Assembly: GCA_016647705.1 (NCBI GenBank)
Contig: CM028329.1
Coordinates: 57,491,231 to 57,555,230, forward strand
DNA: 64,000 nucleotides
Reading direction: 5' to 3'
Source: Eucommia ulmoides
Lineage: Eukaryota; Streptophyta; Magnoliopsida; Garryales; Eucommiaceae
Shown one piece after another: positions 62,888 through 64,000 of the stretch. Under the pieces are notes generated by a model. The model was not told the DNA's origin, ran no database searches, and saw nothing but the letters and a program-made list of their open reading frames with translations. The first letter of the stretch is position 1. Each line of letters opens with the position of its first letter. Both the position numbers and the translations under genes were made by a program.

Positions 62888-64000
62888 TCAACATGTAATT
62901 TTTGAACCTGTCAAATTCAACAACCTGCACTTGTAAAAGAACTGCTCTCTAGCCCAACGCCTCATTTGCCTTATATACGCCTCCAAATTCACAACCCCTT
63001 CTTCTAGAGCCTTATCCAACGCATACATCAAATCCTCCAACGCCATGTCCGCAGCTTCCAAATCAATCACCATTTTTGATTCTTCATCTTCACCTTCAAA
63101 TGCTTCAATTCCCACTACGTGATTCTTATGCCCATGAACGCTCAGCCAATTCAACAGCACGTCGGCTCGATCATTGAGTTGCTTCACTCTCTGCTTCAGG
63201 TTCCATTTCTCGTGCTCGAGTCCGATAATGACCCTTGTCGCGATGTCAACCCGTTTGTCCATTTTGGATTGCAGGCCGGATATTTGATCTATTTCCTCAT
63301 TGAGTTGGGCGGTTATGGCCATCACGTCGGAGTGGAGGCAGAGCGCCAGCCGGTCGATTGCTTTGGATTTGTGATGGAACTGTAGATTCTAACAAAAAGA
63401 AAATGAGAGAGAAGAAAAACAATGATCACTTCGAGAGGATCAGACGTCCAGTAAAGATTGTAAGAAAAAATCATACGACATCTGTATTTTATAGAGAATT
63501 AATTATAAGATATAAAAAGAAATAATATAATTAACTCCTCAACTTATTCCCTAATTAATGCAGAAATTTAATGACATATCAACCGAATAAATCATCTATT
63601 AATTCACAAAGTATTGATTTACCAAAATGTTGGTTTACCGGTCATCCATTAATTTATAAAAGAAAATGTTGACTTACCAATTTGGAAACTGGAGAGGTAT
63701 GGGGGAGGCTGGAAGATGAGAAATCGTGGAGAGGGTGGTGGTGGGAGAAAATTTTGATGAGGTTATGGGCAAGGCCGGTGAGGTCGGAACGTGGGTATAC
63801 CCAGTTTTGAAGGTAGACGGTGGCAACAGCGCCGGAACTGTCGACAAACGGATGATCACAGGGAATCTGGTGACCGGAATCCAGCGGCGAGACGTAGACA
63901 ATCGGCGGGTTGTGAGGATAATTCTCGTGGATCCAAATGGTGAGTGGAACGGGCGGTGCGGAGTTGGAAACGCGAAGATCTCCGGCGGCGTTCAGAAGTT
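62888..64000 (-). CDS. ELC: ELC / TSG101 (VPS23)-like ESCRT-I subunit, copy 2, 5' end outside the window
   Basis: Exon 2 is 63379-62888 (164 codons including TGA) and exon 1 runs from 63678 past the window end at 64000, separated by a 298-bp GT-AG intron. The visible part starts within the UEV domain (LNAAGDLRVSNSAP), with VDSSGAVATVYLQNWVYP, and ends with the steadiness box YIRQMRRWAREQFFYKC. There are no indels relative to copy 1 over 815 compared coding bases, and no stops. By eye I count about 54 base differences in these 815 bases. In exon 2, about 28 base changes give about 19 amino-acid changes. About 57 codons of the N-terminus, including the start, lie beyond the window. Function is inferred to be the same as for copy 1. 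Confidence 0.9.

Noticed and set aside
63119..63385. Plus-strand 88-residue frame
   Set aside because: Antisense shadow of ELC copy 2 exon 2.

Overview
This is nuclear DNA from a flowering plant, almost certainly a eudicot. It is AT-rich, has multi-exon genes with GT-AG introns, and carries typical plant transposons: Ty3/gypsy elements with a tRNA-Asp type primer site, a Sirevirus-like Ty1/copia element, Ac-like hAT, MULE, Helitron-like termini and a TRIM. I cannot name the species. There are no bacterial features, CRISPR arrays, rRNA genes or tRNA genes that I can see.

Layout. (1) 721-8043, minus strand: a complete 13-exon gene for the histone acetyltransferase GCN5/HAG1 (545 residues). It has a TRIM in intron 8, a hAT-type MITE in intron 2 and a GC-AG splice site at intron 12. 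(2) 8044-16600: no recognisable gene; a MITE-like foldback element, a Helitron-like terminus and several small duplications. (3) 16624-18316, minus: a complete two-exon TSG101/VPS23-like gene (ELC family, ESCRT-I; 327 residues). (4) 18317-24705: repeat-rich DNA, including three copies of an LTR-like repeat, one of them broken by an 892-bp foldback MULE with a 9-bp target duplication. (5) 24706-54319: one large nest. The host is a decayed minus-strand Ty3/gypsy element. A 16-kb Sirevirus-like copia element is inserted in its polymerase gene, a non-coding LTR element (LARD) is inserted in the copia integrase, and an Ac-like hAT transposon with an open transposase gene sits in the gypsy leader. 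(6) 54320-60800: AT-rich DNA with Helitron-like ends, a MULE transposase remnant and an LTR-like block. (7) 60797-64000: a second copy of the ELC-like gene and its 3' flank, cut by the window end.

The central structural result is that regions 3 and 7 are the two halves of one local gene duplication, now separated by about 42 kb of mostly transposon DNA. The host genes act in chromatin acetylation (SAGA-type GCN5) and in endosomal sorting (ESCRT-I); nothing suggests that they work together. I looked for an undescribed system and found none that the sequence supports. The most useful leads are the ELC pair with an excess of amino-acid changes in exon 2, the GC-AG intron beside a duplicated poly-G cassette in GCN5, the intact hAT transposase, the env-like reading frame of the copia element with its own palindromes, and the hairpin array inside the foldback MULE.
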